A stretch of 64,000 nucleotides of DNA from Hymenopus coronatus (taxonomy: Eukaryota > Arthropoda > Insecta > Mantodea > Hymenopodidae): assembly GCA_030762935.1 (NCBI GenBank), contig CM060883.1, forward strand, positions 94,671,501-94,735,500. The letters run 5' to 3'. The translations under genes were made by a program, and so were the position numbers. Shown here in pieces: positions 46,641 through 60,885 of the stretch. Under the pieces are notes generated by a model. It worked only from the letters and a program-made list of their open reading frames with translations. It was not told the DNA's origin and did not search any database. Positions within the stretch are counted from its first letter, which is position 1; each line of letters opens with the position of its first letter.

Positions 46641-49600
46641 AGCCTGGAAGCTGGTTGAGGGACACAACCTAGAAGAACTGTCTCCTTGTTTTGATCTGCC
46701 TTAGTCCTAAACCTTGAGCCTTGATGCTGGTTCCATGACACAACCTAGGGGTACTGACTCCTTGTTTTGATCGGCCGGAGTCCTATACCTTGAGCCTGGA
46801 AGCTGGTTCCAGGACACAACCTACGGGAACTGTCTCCTGGTTTTATTCGGCCGGCGTTCTAAACCTTGAGCCTGGGGGCTGGTTCCAGGCTACAACCTAG
46901 GGGAACTGTCTCCTTGTTTGGATGTGCTGGAGTCCTAAACGTTGAGCCTGGAAGCTAGCTCCAGGACACATCTTAGGGGAACTGTCTTCTTATTTTGATC
47001 TTCCTTAGTGCTAAACCTTGAGCCTATAAGCTGGTTCCAGGACACAACCTAGGGATACTGTCTGCTCGTTTTGATCTGCCTTAGTCCTAAACCTTCAGCC
47101 TGGAAGGTGGATCCAGGACAAATCCTAGGAAACTGTCTCGTTGTTTTGATCTGTCTTAGTCCTAAACCTTTACCCTGGAAGCTAGCTACAGGAACCATCC
47201 TAGGGGAACTGTCTCTATGTTTTGATCTGCCTTAGTCCTAAACCTTGAGCCTGGAAGCTAGTTCCAGGACACATCTTAGGGGAACTGCCTTCTTGTTTTG
47301 ATCGGCTGGAGTCCTAAACCTTGAGACTAAGCTGGTTCCAGGACACAACATAGGGGAACTGTCGCCTTGTTTTGATCTGCATTAGTCCTAAACCTTGAAC
47401 CTGGAAGGTGTTTCCATGACACAACCTAGGGGAACTGTTTGCTTTGTTGAAAATCCTTAGTCCTAACCTTGAGCCTGGAAGGTGGTTCCAGGACACATCC
47501 TAGGGTAACTGTCTCCTTGTTTTGCTCTGCCTTAGTCCTAAAACTTGAGAATTAATGCTGGCTCCAGGACACATCCTAGGGGAACTGTCTCCTTGTTTTG
47601 ATATGCTGGAGTCCTAAACCTTGAGCCAGGAAACTAGTTCCAGGACATATCCTAATTGAACTGCCTCATTGTTTTGATCTACCTTAGACCTAAACCTTGA
47701 GCCTGGAAGCTGGTTCCAGTACACAACATTGGTTAACCCTCTGCTTGTTTTGATCTCCTTAGTCCTAAACCTTGAGCGAGGAAATTGGCTCTAAGACATA
47801 TCCTAGGGGAACTATCTCCTTGTTTGGATCTGCTGGAGTCCTAAAACTTGAGCCAGGAAGGTGGTTTCAAGGACACATCCTAGGGGAACTGTCTACTTGT
47901 TTTGATCTGCTTAGACCTAAACCCTAATCCTGGAAGCTGGTTACAGTACACATCCTAGTGGAACTGTCTCCTTGTTTTGAACTGCCTTAGTCCTATTCCT
48001 TGATCCTTGATGCTGGAACCAGGACACATCCTAGGGGAACTGTCTAACTGTTTTGATCTGCCTTAATCCTAAACCTTGAGCCTTAATGCTCGCTCCAAGA
48101 CACACCCTAGGGGAACTGTCTCCTTGTTTTGATCGGCCGGTGTCCTAAACCTTGAGCCTGGAAGCTGGTTCCAGGCTACAACCTAGGGTAACTATCTCCT
48201 TGTTTTGATGTGCTGGAGTCCTAAACGTTGAGCCTGGAAGCTAGCTAAAGGACACATCCTAGGGGAACTGTCTGATCGTTTTGAACTGCCTTAGTCCTAA
48301 ACCTTCTGCCTGGAAGTTGGATCCAGGACACATCCTAGGGTACTGTCTACTTGTTTTGATCTGCCTTAGACCCAAACCCTGATCCTGGTAGCTGGTTCCA
48401 GTACACATCCTAGGGCAACTGTCTCCTTGTTTTGCTGTGCTGGAGTACTAAGTCTTGAGCCGGGAAGCTAGCTCCAGGACACATCCTAAGGGAACTGTCT
48501 GCTTGTTTTGATCAGCCTTAGACCTAAGCCTTGAGCCTGGAAGGTGCCTCCAGGACATATCTTATGGGAACTGTCTCCTTGTTTTGATCTGCCTTAGTCC
48601 TAAATCTTGAGCATGGAAGGTGGCTCCAGGACACTTCCTAGGGGAACTGTCTGCTTGTTTTGATCTGCCTTAGTCATAAGCCTTGAGCCTGGAAGGTGGC
48701 TCCAGGGCATATCCTATGAAACTGTCTCCTTGTTTTGATCTGCCTTAGTCCTAAACCTTGAACATGGAAGGTGGTTCCATGACACATCCTAGGGGAACTG
48801 TCTCCTTGTTTTGATCTGCCTCAGTCCTAAATCTTCAGCCTGAAAGGTGGCTCCTGGACACATCCAAGGGGAACTGGCTTCTTGTTTTGATCTGCCTTAG
48901 TCCTAATCCTTGAGCCTGTACATTTGTTCCAGGACACAACCTAGGATAACTATCTGCTTGTTTTGATCTGCCTTAGTCCTAAACCTTGACCCTGGAAGCT
49001 GGTTCCAGGACACAACCTAGGGGAACTGTCAGCTTGTTTTGATCTGCCTTAGCCCTAAACCTTGAGCCTGGAGGCTATCTCCAGGACACATCCTAGGGGA
49101 ACTATCTCCTGGTTTTGTTCTGCCTTAGACCTAAACCTTGAGCCTGGATGCTAGCTCCAGGAGACATCCTAGGGGATATCTCTGCTTTTTTTGATCAGCC
49201 GGAGTCCTAAACCTTGAGCCTGGAAGCTGGTTCCAGGACACAACCTAGTGGAACTGTGTACTTGTTTTGATCTGCCTTATTCCTAAACCTTGAGCTTGCA
49301 AGGTGGCTCCAGGACAATCCTAGGGGAACTGTCTGCTTATTTTGATCTGCCTTAGTCCTAAACCTTGAGCCCTGATGCTCGCTCCAGGACACAGCCTAGG
49401 GCGACTGTCTCCTTGTTTTGATCGGCCTGTGTCCTAAACCTCGAGCCTGGAAGCTGGTTCCAGGACACAACCTAGGTGAACTTACACCTGGTTTTGATCG
49501 GCCGGAGTCCTAAATCTTGAGCCTGGAAGCTGGTTCCAGGACACACCCTAAGGGGAACTGTCTCCTTTTTTTGATGTACTGGAGTCCCAAACCTTGAGCA

Positions 49601-51620
49601 TGGAAGCTGGTTCCAGGACGCAACCTAGGGGAACTGTCTCCTTGTTTTGATCGTTCGGAGTCCTAAACTTCGAGCCTGGAAGCTAGCTCCAGGACACATC
49701 CTAGGGGTACTGTCTCCTTGTTTTGATCGGCTGCATTCCTAAAGCTTGAGCCTGGAAGGTGGTTCCAGGACACATCCTAGGGTAACTGTCTCCTTGTTTT
49801 GCTCTGCCTTACTCCTAAACCTTGAGCCTTGATGCTGGCTCCAGGACACATCCTAGGGAAGCTGTCTCCTTGTTTTGATATGCTGGAGTCCTAAACCTTG
49901 AGCCAAGAAACTAGCTCCAGGACATATCCTAAGTGAACTGCCTCCTTGTTTTGATCTGCCTGAGAGCTAAACCTTGAGCCTGGAAGCTGGTTCCTGGACA
50001 CAACCTAAGGTATCTATCTGCTTGTTTTGATCTGCCTTAGTCCTCTACCTTCAGCCTGGAAGCTGGCTCGAGGACAAAACCTAGGGGAACTGTCTACTTA
50101 TTTTGATCTGCTGGAGTCCTAAACATTGGGCCTGAAACCTGGTGCCAGGACACAGCCTAGGGGAACTGTCTCCTTGTTTTGATCGGCTGGAGCCCTAAAC
50201 CTTGAGCCTTGATGCTGGCTCCAGGACACATCCTAGAGTAACTGTCTATTTGTTTTGATCTGCCTTAGGCTTAAACCTTGAGCCTTGAACCTGGTACCAG
50301 GACAGAACCTAGGGGAACTATCTCTTGGTTTTGATCAGCCGGAGTCCTAAACCTTGAGCCTTGATGCTGGTTCCAGGACACAACCTAGGGGAACTGTCTC
50401 CTTGTTTTGATGAGCTGGAGTACTTAACCTTGAGCCGGGAAGCTAGCTCCAGGACATCTCCTAGAGGAACAGTCTCCTTGTTTTGATCTGCCTTAGTCCT
50501 AAACCTTTAGTCTGGTAGCTGGTTGGAGGACACAACCTAGAGGAACTGTCTCGTTGTTTTGATCGGCCTTAGTGCTAAACCTTGAGCCTGGAACCTAGAC
50601 CTAGAACAGATCCTAGGGAACTGTCTGCTTGTTTTGATCGGTCGGAGTCCTAAACCTTGACCCTGGAAGGTGGCTCCAGGATACATCCTAAGGGAACTGT
50701 CACCTTGTTTTGATCTGCCTTAGTCCTAATCCTTGAGCCGGGAAATTTGTTCCAGGACACATCCTAGGGGAAATGTCACCTTGTTTTGATCGGCCGGAGT
50801 CCTAAACCTTTAACCTTGATGCTGGTTCCAGGACATATCCTAAGGGAACTGTCTCCTTGTTTTTATCGGCCGGAGATCTAAACCTTGAGCCTGGAAGCTG
50901 GCTACATGACACATCCTAGGGGAACTGTCTCCTTGTTTTGATCTGCCTTAGTCCTAAACCTTGAGCCTGAAAAGTGGCTCTAGGACACATCCAAAGGGAA
51001 ATGTCTCCATGTTTGGATCTGTAAAGTCCTAAAACTTGAGCGTGGAAGGTGGCTCCAGGACACATATATGGGGAACTGTCTGCTTGTTTTGATCTGCCTT
51101 AGTCCTAAGCCTTGAGCCTGGAAGGTGGCTCCAGGGCATATCCTATGGGAACTGTCTCCTTGTTTTGATCCGCCTTAGTCCTAAACGTTGAGCATGTAAG
51201 GTGGTTCCAGGACACATCCTAGGGAAACTGTCTACTTGTTTTGATCTGCCTTAGGCCTAAACCCTGAGCCTGGAAGCTGGTTCCAGTACACATCCTAGAG
51301 GAACTGTCTCCTTGTTTTGAACTGCCTTAGTCCTAAACCTTGAGCCTGAAGGTGGCTCCAGGACACATCCTAGGGGAACTGTCTGCTTGTTTTGATCTGC
51401 CTTAGTCCTAAGCCTTGAGCCTGGAAGGTGGCTCCAGGATATATCCTATGGGAACTGTCTCCTTGTTTTTATCTGCCTTAGTCCTAAACCATGAGCATAG
51501 AAGGTGGCTCCAGGACACATCCTAGGGGAACAGTCTCCTTGTTTTATCTGCCTTAGTCCTAAAATTTGAGCCTAGAAGGTGGCTCCAGGACACCTGATAG
51601 GGGAACTGTCTCCTTGTTTT

Positions 51621-54131
51621 GATCAGCCTTAGTCCTAAACCTTGTGCCTGGACGCTGGTTCCAGGACACAACCTAGGGCAACTGTCTCCTTGTTTTGATC
51701 GACCCGAGTCCTAAACCTTGAGCCTGGAAGCTGGTTCGAGGAAACAGCCTAGGGGAACTGTCTCATTGTTTTGATCTCACTTAGACCTAAACCTTCAGCC
51801 TAGAAGCTGGTTCCAGGACGCAACCTTGGGGAACTGTCTGCTTGTTTTGATCTGCCTTAGTCCTAATCCTTGAGCCTGGGAATTTGTTCCAGGACACATC
51901 CTAGGGGTACTGTCTCCTTGTTTTGATCGCCCGGAGTCCTATCCTTGAACCATGGTTCTGGCTCCAGGACACATCTTAGGGGAACTGTCTCTTTGTTTTG
52001 ATCGGCCGGAGTTCTAAACCTTGGGCTTGAAGCTGTCTCCCGGACACATCCTAGGGGATCTGTCTCCCTGTTTTGATCTGCCTTAGTCCTAAACCTTGAG
52101 CCTGGAAGGTGGCCCAGGACACAACCTAGGGGAACTGTCTGCTTGTTTTGATCTACCTTAGTCCTAAACCTTGAGCCTAAAAGCTGGTTCCAGGACACAT
52201 CCTAGGGTAACTGTCTCCTTGTTTTGATCGGTCGGAGTCCTAAACTTTGAGCCTGGAGGCTTGCTCCAGGACACATCCTAGGGGTACTGTCTCCTTGTTT
52301 TGATCGGCCGGAGTTCTAAACCTTGAGCCTTGATGCTGTCTCAAGGACAACTCTTAGGGGAACTCTCTGCTTGTTTTGATCTACCTTAGTGCTAAAACTT
52401 GAGCTTGGAAGGTGGCTCCAGGACACATCTTAGGGGAACTGTCTCCTACTTTTGATCTTCTGGACACCTAAATCTAGAGCTTGGAAGGTGGTCCTAGGAC
52501 ACAACATAAGGATACTGTCTCCTTGTTTTGATCGGCCGGACTCCTAAACCTTGAGCCTGGAAGCTGGTTCCTGGACACTACCTAGGGGAACTGCCTCCTT
52601 GTTTTCATCGGCCGGAGTCCTAAACCTTGAGCCTGGAAGCTTGTTCCAGGACACAACCTATGTTAACTGTCTGCTTGTTTTGATCTGCCTTAGTCCTAAA
52701 CCTTGAGCCGGAAACCTGGTTCCAGGACACATCCTTGGGGAACTGTCTCCTTATTTTGATCGGCCGGTTTCCTAAACCTTGAGCCTTGATGCTGGCTCCA
52801 GCACACATCCTAGAGTAACTGTCTGCTTGTTTTGATCTGCCTTAGTCCTAAACCTTGAGCCTAGAGGCTAGCTCCAGGACACATCCTAGGGGAACTGTCC
52901 CCTTCTTTTGATCGGCCGTACTCCTAAACCTTGAGCCTGGAAGCTGGTTCTTGGACACAACCTAGGAGAACTGTCTCCTTGTTTTCATCGGCCGGAGTCC
53001 TAAACCTTGAGCCTGGAAGCTGGTTCCAGGACACATTCTAGGGGAACTATCTCTTGGTTTTGATCGGCCGGAGTCCTAAACCTTGAGCCTTGATGCTGGT
53101 TCCAGGACACAACCTAGGGGAACTGTCTCCTTGTTTTGATGAGCTAGAGTACTTAACCTTGAGCCGGGAAGCTAGCTCCAGGACAACTCCTAGAGGAACA
53201 GTCTCCTTGTTTTGATCAGCCTTAGTCCTAAACCTTGAGCCTGGACGCTGGTTCCAGGACACAACCTAGGGCAACTGTCTCCTTGTTTTGATCGACCCGA
53301 GTCCTAAACCTTGAGCCTGGAAGCTGGTTCGAGGAAACAGCCTAGGGGAACTGTCTCATTGTTTTGATCTCACTTAGACCTAAACCTTCAGCCTAGAAGC
53401 TGGTTCCAGGACGCAACCTTGGGGAACTGTCAGCTTGTTTTGATCTGCCTTAGTCCTAATCCTTGAGCCTGGAAATTTGTCCCAGGACACATCCTAGGGG
53501 TACTGTCTCCTTGTTTGATCGCACGGAGTCCTATCCTTGAACCATGGTTCTGGCTCCAGGACACATCTTAGGGGAACTGTCTCTTTGTTTTGATCGGCCG
53601 GAGTTCTAAACCTTGGGCTTGAAGCTGGCTCCAGGACACATCCTAGGGGAACCGTCTCCTTGTTTTCATCGACCGGGGTCCTAAACCTTGAGCTCTGATG
53701 CTGTCTCCCGGACACATCCTAGGGGATCTGTCTCCCTGTTTTGATCTGCCTTAGTCCTCAATCTTGAGCCTGGAAGGTGGCCCAGGACACATCCTAGGGT
53801 AACTGTCTCCTTGTTTTGATCGGTCGGAGTCCTAAACTTTGAGCCTGGAGGCTTGCTCCAGGACACATCCTAGGGGTATTGTCTCCTTGTTTTGATCGGC
53901 CGGAGTTCCAAAACTTGAGCCTTGATGCTGTCTCAAGGACAACTCTTAGGGGAACTGTCTGCTTGTTTTGATCTGCCTTAGTGCTAAACCTTGAGCTTGG
54001 AAGGTGGCTCCAGGACACATCTTAGGGGAACTGTCTCCTACTTTTGATCTTCTGGACACCTAAATCTAGAGCTTGGAAGGTGGTCCTAGGACACAACATA
54101 AGGATACTGTCTCCTTGTTTTGATCGGCCGG
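51621..54131 (+). repeat. 1.59-kb offset duplication containing a 4.34-kb-unit fragment
   Basis: GATCAGCCTTAGTCC followed by GACGCTGGTTCC occurs at 51621 and 53214 (offset 1593). Shared marker monomers continue to the GGTGGTCCTAGGACACAACA monomer, seen near 52490 and 54080. Between them, 52529-53055 is a close copy of part of the 4.34-kb unit (compare 42064-42590), including GGTTCCTGGACACTACC and the following monomers. Confidence 0.8.
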
Positions 54132-57100
54132 AGTCCAACACCTTGAGCCTGAAAGCTGGTTCCATGACACAACCTAGGGGATCTGTTTGCCCTTTTTGAT
54201 CTGCCTTAGTCCTAAACCTTGAGCCTTGATGCTGGCTCCAGGACACATCCTAGCGGAACTGTCTCCTTGTTTTGATCTGCCTTAGTCCTAAACCTTGAGT
54301 CTGGAATCTGGTTCCAGGACACATCCTAGGTGAACTGTCTCCTTGTTTTGATCGGCCCGGGATCTAAACCTTGAGCCTGGAACCTGGTTCCAGGACAAAC
54401 GTAGGGGAACTGTCTGATTGTTTTGATCTGCCTTAGTCCTAAACCTTGAGCCTTGATGCTGGCTCCAGGACACAGCCTAGGGGAACTGTCTCCTTGTTTT
54501 TATCTGCCTTAGTCCCAAACCTTTAGCCTAGAAGCTGGTTCCAGAACACAACATACGGGAACTGTCTCCTTGTTTTTATCGGCCGCAGTCCTAAATCTTG
54601 AGCCTGGAAGCTGGTACCAGGACACAATCTAGGGGAACTGTCTCCTTGTTTTGATCTGCCTTAGTGCTAAACCATGAGCCTAGATGCTGGTTCCAGGACA
54701 CAACCTAGGGGATTTTTCTGCTTGTTTTGATCTGCCTTAGTCCTAAACCTTGAGCCTGGAAGCTAGCTCCAGGACACATTCTAGGGGAACTGTCTCCTTG
54801 TTTTGATCGGCCGGAGTCCTAAACCTTGAGCCTGGAAGCTGTTTCCATGACACAACCCAGGGGAACTGTCTCCTTGTTTTGATCTACCTTAGTCCTAAAC
54901 CTTAGACCTTGATGCTGGCTCCAGGACACATCATAGGGCAACTGTCTCCTTGTTTTGATCAGCCAGAGTCCTAAAGCTTGAGCCTGGAAGCTGGTTCCAG
55001 GACACAACCTAGGTGAACTGTCTCCTTGTTTTGATCGGCTTTAGTCCTAAACCTTTAGCCTGGAAGCTGGTTGCAGAACACAACATTCGGGAACTGTCTC
55101 TTTATTTTGATCTGCCTTAGTCCTCAACCTTGGGCCTGGAATACGGTTCCAGGACACAACCTAGGGGAACTGTCTCCTTGTTTTGTATGGCCAGAGTCCT
55201 AAACCTGGAGCCTGGAAGCGTGTTCCAGGACACATCAAAGGGGATCTGTCCCCTTGTGATATTCTGCCTTAGTTCTAAGCCTTGAGCCTGGAAGCTGGCT
55301 CCCGGACACATCGTATTTGAACTGTCTCCTTGTTTTGAACTGCCTTAGTCCTAAACCTTGAGCCTAAATTCTGGTTCCAGGACACATCCTATGGGAGCTG
55401 TCTCCTTGTTTTGATCGGCCTTAGTCCTAAATCTTGAGCCCGGAAGGTGTCTCCAGGACACATCCTAAAGCAACTGTCTCCTTGTTTTGATCGGCCGGGG
55501 TCCTAAACCTTGAACCTGGAAGCTGGTTCCAGGACACAACCAAGGGGAACTGTCTGCTTGTTTTGATCTGCCTTAGTCCTAATCCTTGAGCCTGGATAGT
55601 GGCTCCAGGACACATTCTAGGGGCACTGTCTCCTTGCTTTGGTCTGATTTAATCCTAAACCTTTAGCCTGGAAGCTAGCTAAAGAACACATCCTAGGGTA
55701 ACTGTCTCCTTGTTTTGATCTGCCTTAGACCTAACTTTGAGACTGGAAGGTGGCTACAGGACACATCCCAGAGGAGCTGTTTCTTTGTTTTGATCTGCCT
55801 TAGTCCTAAACCTTGAGCCTGGAAGATGGCTCCAGGACACATCCTAGGGCAACTGTCTCCTTGTTTTGTTCGACCCGAGTCCTAAACCTTGATCCTGGAA
55901 GGTGGCTCCAGGACACATCCAAGGGGAACTGTCTCCTTGTTTTGATCAGCCGGAGTCCTAAGACTTTGAGCCTTGAAGCTGGTTCCAGGGCACAACCTAG
56001 GGGAACTGTCTCCTTGTTTTGATCGGCCCAGAGTCCTAAACCTTGAGCCTGGAAGTTAGCTCCAGGACACATCCTAGGGGAACTGACTCCTTGTTTTACT
56101 CGCCCGAGTCCTAAACCTAGAGCCTAGAAGTTGGTTCCAGGACACAACCTAGGTGAACTGTCTCCTTGTTTTGATCGGCCGGAGTCCTAAACTTTGAGCC
56201 TGGAAGCTGGTTCCAGGACACCACCTAGGGAAACTGTCTCCTTGTTTTTATCTGCGTCAGTGGTAAACCATGAGCCTGGAAGCTGGTTCCAGGACACAAC
56301 CTAGAGGAACTTTCTGTTTGTTTTCATCTGACTTAGTCCTAAATCTTAAGCTTGGAAGCTAGCTCCAGGACAGAACCTAGGGGAACTGTCTCCTTGTTTT
56401 GATTTGCCTTAGTCTTAAATCGTGAGCTTGGAAGCTAGCTCCACGACACATCCTATGGGAACAGTCTCCTTGTTTTGTTCCGCCCAAGTCCTAAACCTTG
56501 AGACTGGTAGCTTTTCCCGGGACACAACCTAGGGGAACTGTCTCCTTGTTTTGATCTGCCTTAGTCCTAAACCTTGAGCCTTGAAGCAAGCTCCAGGACA
56601 CGTCCTAGGGGAACTGTCTCCTTGTTTTGATCGAACCAAGTTCTAAACCTTGAGCCTGGAGGGTGGCTCCATTACACATCCAAGGGGAACTGTCTCCTTG
56701 TTTTGATCGGCTGGATTCCTAAATCTTGAGCCTCGAAGCTGTTTCCAGGACACAACCTAGGGGAACTGTCAGCTTGTTTTTGACCTGCCTTAGTCCTAAA
56801 TCTTGAGCCTTGATGCTGGCACCAGGACACAGCCTAGGGGAACTGTCTCCTTGTTTTGATCTGCTATAGTCCTAAACCTTGAGCCTGGAAGGTGGCTCCA
56901 GGACACATCCTAGGGGAACTTTCTGCTTGTTTTGATCTGCCTTAGTCCTAAACCTTGAGCCTTGATGCTGGCTCCAGGACACATCGTAGGGTAACTGATT
57001 CCTTGTTTTAATCGGTCGGAGTCGTAAACCTTGAACCTTGATGCTGGCTCCAGAACACATCCTAGGGGAACTGTCTCCCTGTTTTGATCAGCCGGAGTCC

Positions 57101-57867
57101 TAAACCTTGAGCCTAGAAAATGGTTCCATAACACAACCAAGGGGAACTGTCTCCTTGTTTTGATCGGCCTTAGTCTTAAACCATGAGCCTGGAAGCTAGT
57201 TGCAGAACACAGCCTAGGGAACTGTCGCCTTGTTTTCATCTAACTTAGTCCTAAAATTTGAGACTGGAAGCTGGTTCCATGACACAACCTAAGGTAACTG
57301 TTTGCTTGTTTTTTTAAAATCCTTAGTCCTAAACCTAAGCCTGGAAGTTGGCTCCAGGACACATCCTAGGGGAACTGTCTCCTTGTTTTGATCGGCCGGA
57401 ATCCTAAACCCTGAACCTTGATGCTGGCTCCAGAACAAATCCTAGGGGAACTGTCTCCTTGATTTGATCAGCCGTAGTCCTAAACCTTGAGCCTGGAAGC
57501 TGGTTCCATAACACAACCTAGGGGAACTATGTCCTTGTTTTGATCGGCCTTAGTCCTAAACTATTATCTGGGAAGCTAGTTTTAGGACACAACCTAGGGG
57601 AACTGTCGCCTTGTTTTGATCTGCCTTAGTCCTAAAACTTGAGCCTGGAAGTTGGTTCCATGACACAACCCAAGGTAGCTGTTTGCTTGTTTTGAAAATC
57701 CTTAGTCCTAAACCTAAGCCTGGAAGGTGGCTCCAGGACACATCCTAGGGGAACTGTCTGCTTGTTTTGATCTGCCTTAGTCCTGAACTTGAGCCTGGAA
57801 GGTTGCTCCAGGACACATCCTAGGGGAACTGTCTCCTTGTTTGATCGGCCCGAGTCCTAAACCTTGA

Positions 57868-57996
57868 GCCTGGAAACTAGCTCCTCAACACTACAACAAT
57901 GTCTTCGCAGGTTCTAAACCTAGTTTCGTAAACCTTGAGCCTGGAAACTCTCCAGAACACTACTACAATGTCTTCTAAGGTTCTAAGCCTAGACTG
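57868..57996 (+). repeat. Isolated 71/65-bp monomer island in 76-bp satellite
   Basis: GGAAACTAGCTCCTCAACAC is followed by CTACAACAATGTCTTCGCAG and then the 65-bp GGAAACTCTCCAGAACACTA form, before 76-bp monomers resume. The order (71, 65, 76) is the same as at the array edge near 12605-12745 and in each 4.34-kb unit. Confidence 0.88.
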
Positions 57997-60885
57997 TTAA
58001 ACCCTGAGAATGGAAGCTGGCTCCAAGACTCATCCTAGAGGAACTGTCTCTTTGTTTAGGTCTCCTTTTGTCCAAAAGAAGAGCCTTAATGCTGGCTCCA
58101 GGACACATCCTAGGGTAACTGTCTCCTTGTTTTGATCGGCCGGAGTTCTAAACCTTGAGCCTTGATACTGTCTCCAGGACACCTCTTAGGGGAACTGTCT
58201 GCTTGTTTTGATCTGTATTCGTCCTAAACCTTGAGCCTGGAAGGTGGCACCAGTACTCATCTTAGGGGAACTGTCTCCTTGTCTTGATCTTCTGAAGACC
58301 TAAATCTATAGCCTGCAAGGAGGTTCTAGGACACATCCTAGGGGAACTGTCTCTTTGTTTTGATCGGCCCGAGTCCTACACCTTGAGCCTGGAAGCTGGT
58401 TCAATGACACAACCTAGGGGATCTGTTTGCTCTTTTTGATCTGCCTTAGTCCTAAACCTTGAGCATGGAAGGAGGCTCCAGGACACATCCTTGGTGAACT
58501 GTCTCCTTGTTTTGATCTGCTTTATTCCTAACCTTGAGCCTGAAAAATTGGCTCCAGGACACATCCTAAGCGAACTGTCTCCTTGTTTTCATCGGCCGTA
58601 GTCCTAATTCTTAAGCCTGGAAGGTGGCTGCAGGACACAGCCTAGGGGAACTGTCTCCTTGTTTTGATCGGCCGGAGTCCTAAACCCTGAACCTTGATGC
58701 TGGCTCCAGAACACGTCCTAGCGGAACTGTCTCCTTGTTTTGATCAGGCGTAGTCCTAAACCTTGAGCCTGGAAACTGGTTCCATAACGCAACCTAGGGA
58801 ACTATGTCCTTGTTTTGATCGGCCTTAGTCCTAAACCATTAGCCTGGAAGCTAGTTTTAGGACACAACCTAGGGGAACTGTCGCCTTGTTTTGATCTGCC
58901 TTAGTCCTAAAACTTGAGCCTGAAAGCTGGTTCCATGACATAACCCAAGGGAAATGTTTGCTTATTTTGATCTGCCTTAGTTCTAAACCTAGAGCCTAAA
59001 AGCTGGTTCCAGGACACATCGTAGGGGAGCTGTCTCCTTGTTTTGATCGGCCTTAGTCCTAAATCTTGAGCCTGGTAGGTGGCTCCAGGACACATCCTAA
59101 AGCAACTGTCTCCTTGTTTTGATCGGCCGGAGTCCTAAACCTTGAGCCTGGAATGCGGCTCCAGAACACATCCAAGGGGAATGGTCTCCTTGTTTTTATC
59201 TACCTTAGTCCTAAACCTTGAGCCTTGATGATGGCTCCAGGACACACCCTAGGGGAACTGTCTCCTTGTTTTGATCGGCCGGAGTTCTAAAACTTGAGCC
59301 TGGAAGCTAGCTCCAGGACACATCCTAGGGGAACTGGAGAGAACCTAGGGAAACTGTCTGATTGTTTTGATCTGCCTTAGTCATTAACTTTGAGCCTTGA
59401 TGCTCTCTCCAGGACATAGCCTATGAAAGCTGTCTCTTTGTTTTGATCTGCCTTAGTCCTAAACCTTGAGCCTGGAAGGTGGCTCCAGGACACATCCTAT
59501 GGCGACTGTCTCCTTGTTTTGATCGGCTGGAGTCCTAAACCTTGAGCCTGGAAAGTTGGCTCCAGGACAATACCTAGGGGAACTTTCTCCTTGTTTTGAT
59601 CTGTCTTAGTCCTAAAGCTGGAACCTGGAAGCTGGTTCCAGGACACAACCAAGCGGAACTTTCTGCTTCTTTTGATCGGCCAGAGACCTAAACCTTGAGC
59701 CTTGAAGCTAGCTCCAGGACATATTCTAGGGGAACAGTCTCCTTGTTTTGATCGGCTCAAGTCCTAAACCTTGAGCCTTGATGCTGGCTACAGAACAGAA
59801 CCTAGGCGAACTGTCTCCTTGTTTTGATCTGCCTTAGTCCTAAATTGAGCCTAGAAGCTGGTTCCAGGACACAACCTAGGTGAACTGTATCCTTGTTTTG
59901 ATCGGCCGGAGTCCTAAACTTTGAGCCTGGAAGCTGGTTCCAGACAACACCTAGGGAAACTGTCTCCTTGTTTTTATCTGCGTCAGTGGTAAACCATGAG
60001 CCTTGATGCTGGCTCCAGGACACAGCCTAGGGGAACTGTCTCCTTGTTTTGATCTGCCTTAGTCCTAAACCTTGGGCCTAGAAGCTGGTTCCAGGACACA
60101 AGCTAGGGAAATGTCTCCTTGTTTTGATCGGCCGGAGTCCTAAACCTTGGTCCTGGAAGCTGGTTCCAGGACACCACCTAGGGAAAATGTCTCCTTGTTT
60201 TGATCGGCCGGAGTCCTAAACCTTGAGCCTGGAAGCTGGTTCCAGGACACAACCTAGAGAAACTGTCTCCTTGTTTTTAACTGCCTTAGTGCTAAACCAT
60301 GAGCCTGAAAGCTGGTTCCAGGACACAACCTAGGGGAACTTTCTGCTTGTTTTGATCTGCCTTAGGACTTAACCTTGAGCCTGAAAGCTAGCTCCAGGAC
60401 ACAACCTAGGGGAACTGTCTCTTTGTTTTGATTTGCCTTAGTCCTAAACCTTGAGCCTGGAAGCTAGCTCTAGGACACATCCTATGGGAACTGTCTCCTT
60501 GTTTTGATCGACCCGAGTCCTAAGCCTTGAGCCTGGAAGGTGGCTCCAGGACACATCCAAGGGGAACTGTCTCCTTGTTTTCATCGGCCGGGGTCCTAAA
60601 ACTTTGACCCTTGAAGCTGGTTCCAGAACACAACCTAGGGGAACTGTCTGCTTGTTTTGATCGGCCGGAGTCCTAAACCTTGAGCCTGGAAGGTGGCTCC
60701 AGGACACATCGAAGGGGAACTGTCTCCTTGTTTTGATCTACCTTAATCCTAAACCTTGAACCTTGTTGATGGCTCCAGGACACAGCCTAGGAGAACTGTC
60801 TCCTTGTTTTACCGGCCTTAGTCCTAAACCTGGAACCTGGAAGCTGCTTCCAGGACACAACCTAGGGGAACTATCTCCTTGTTTT

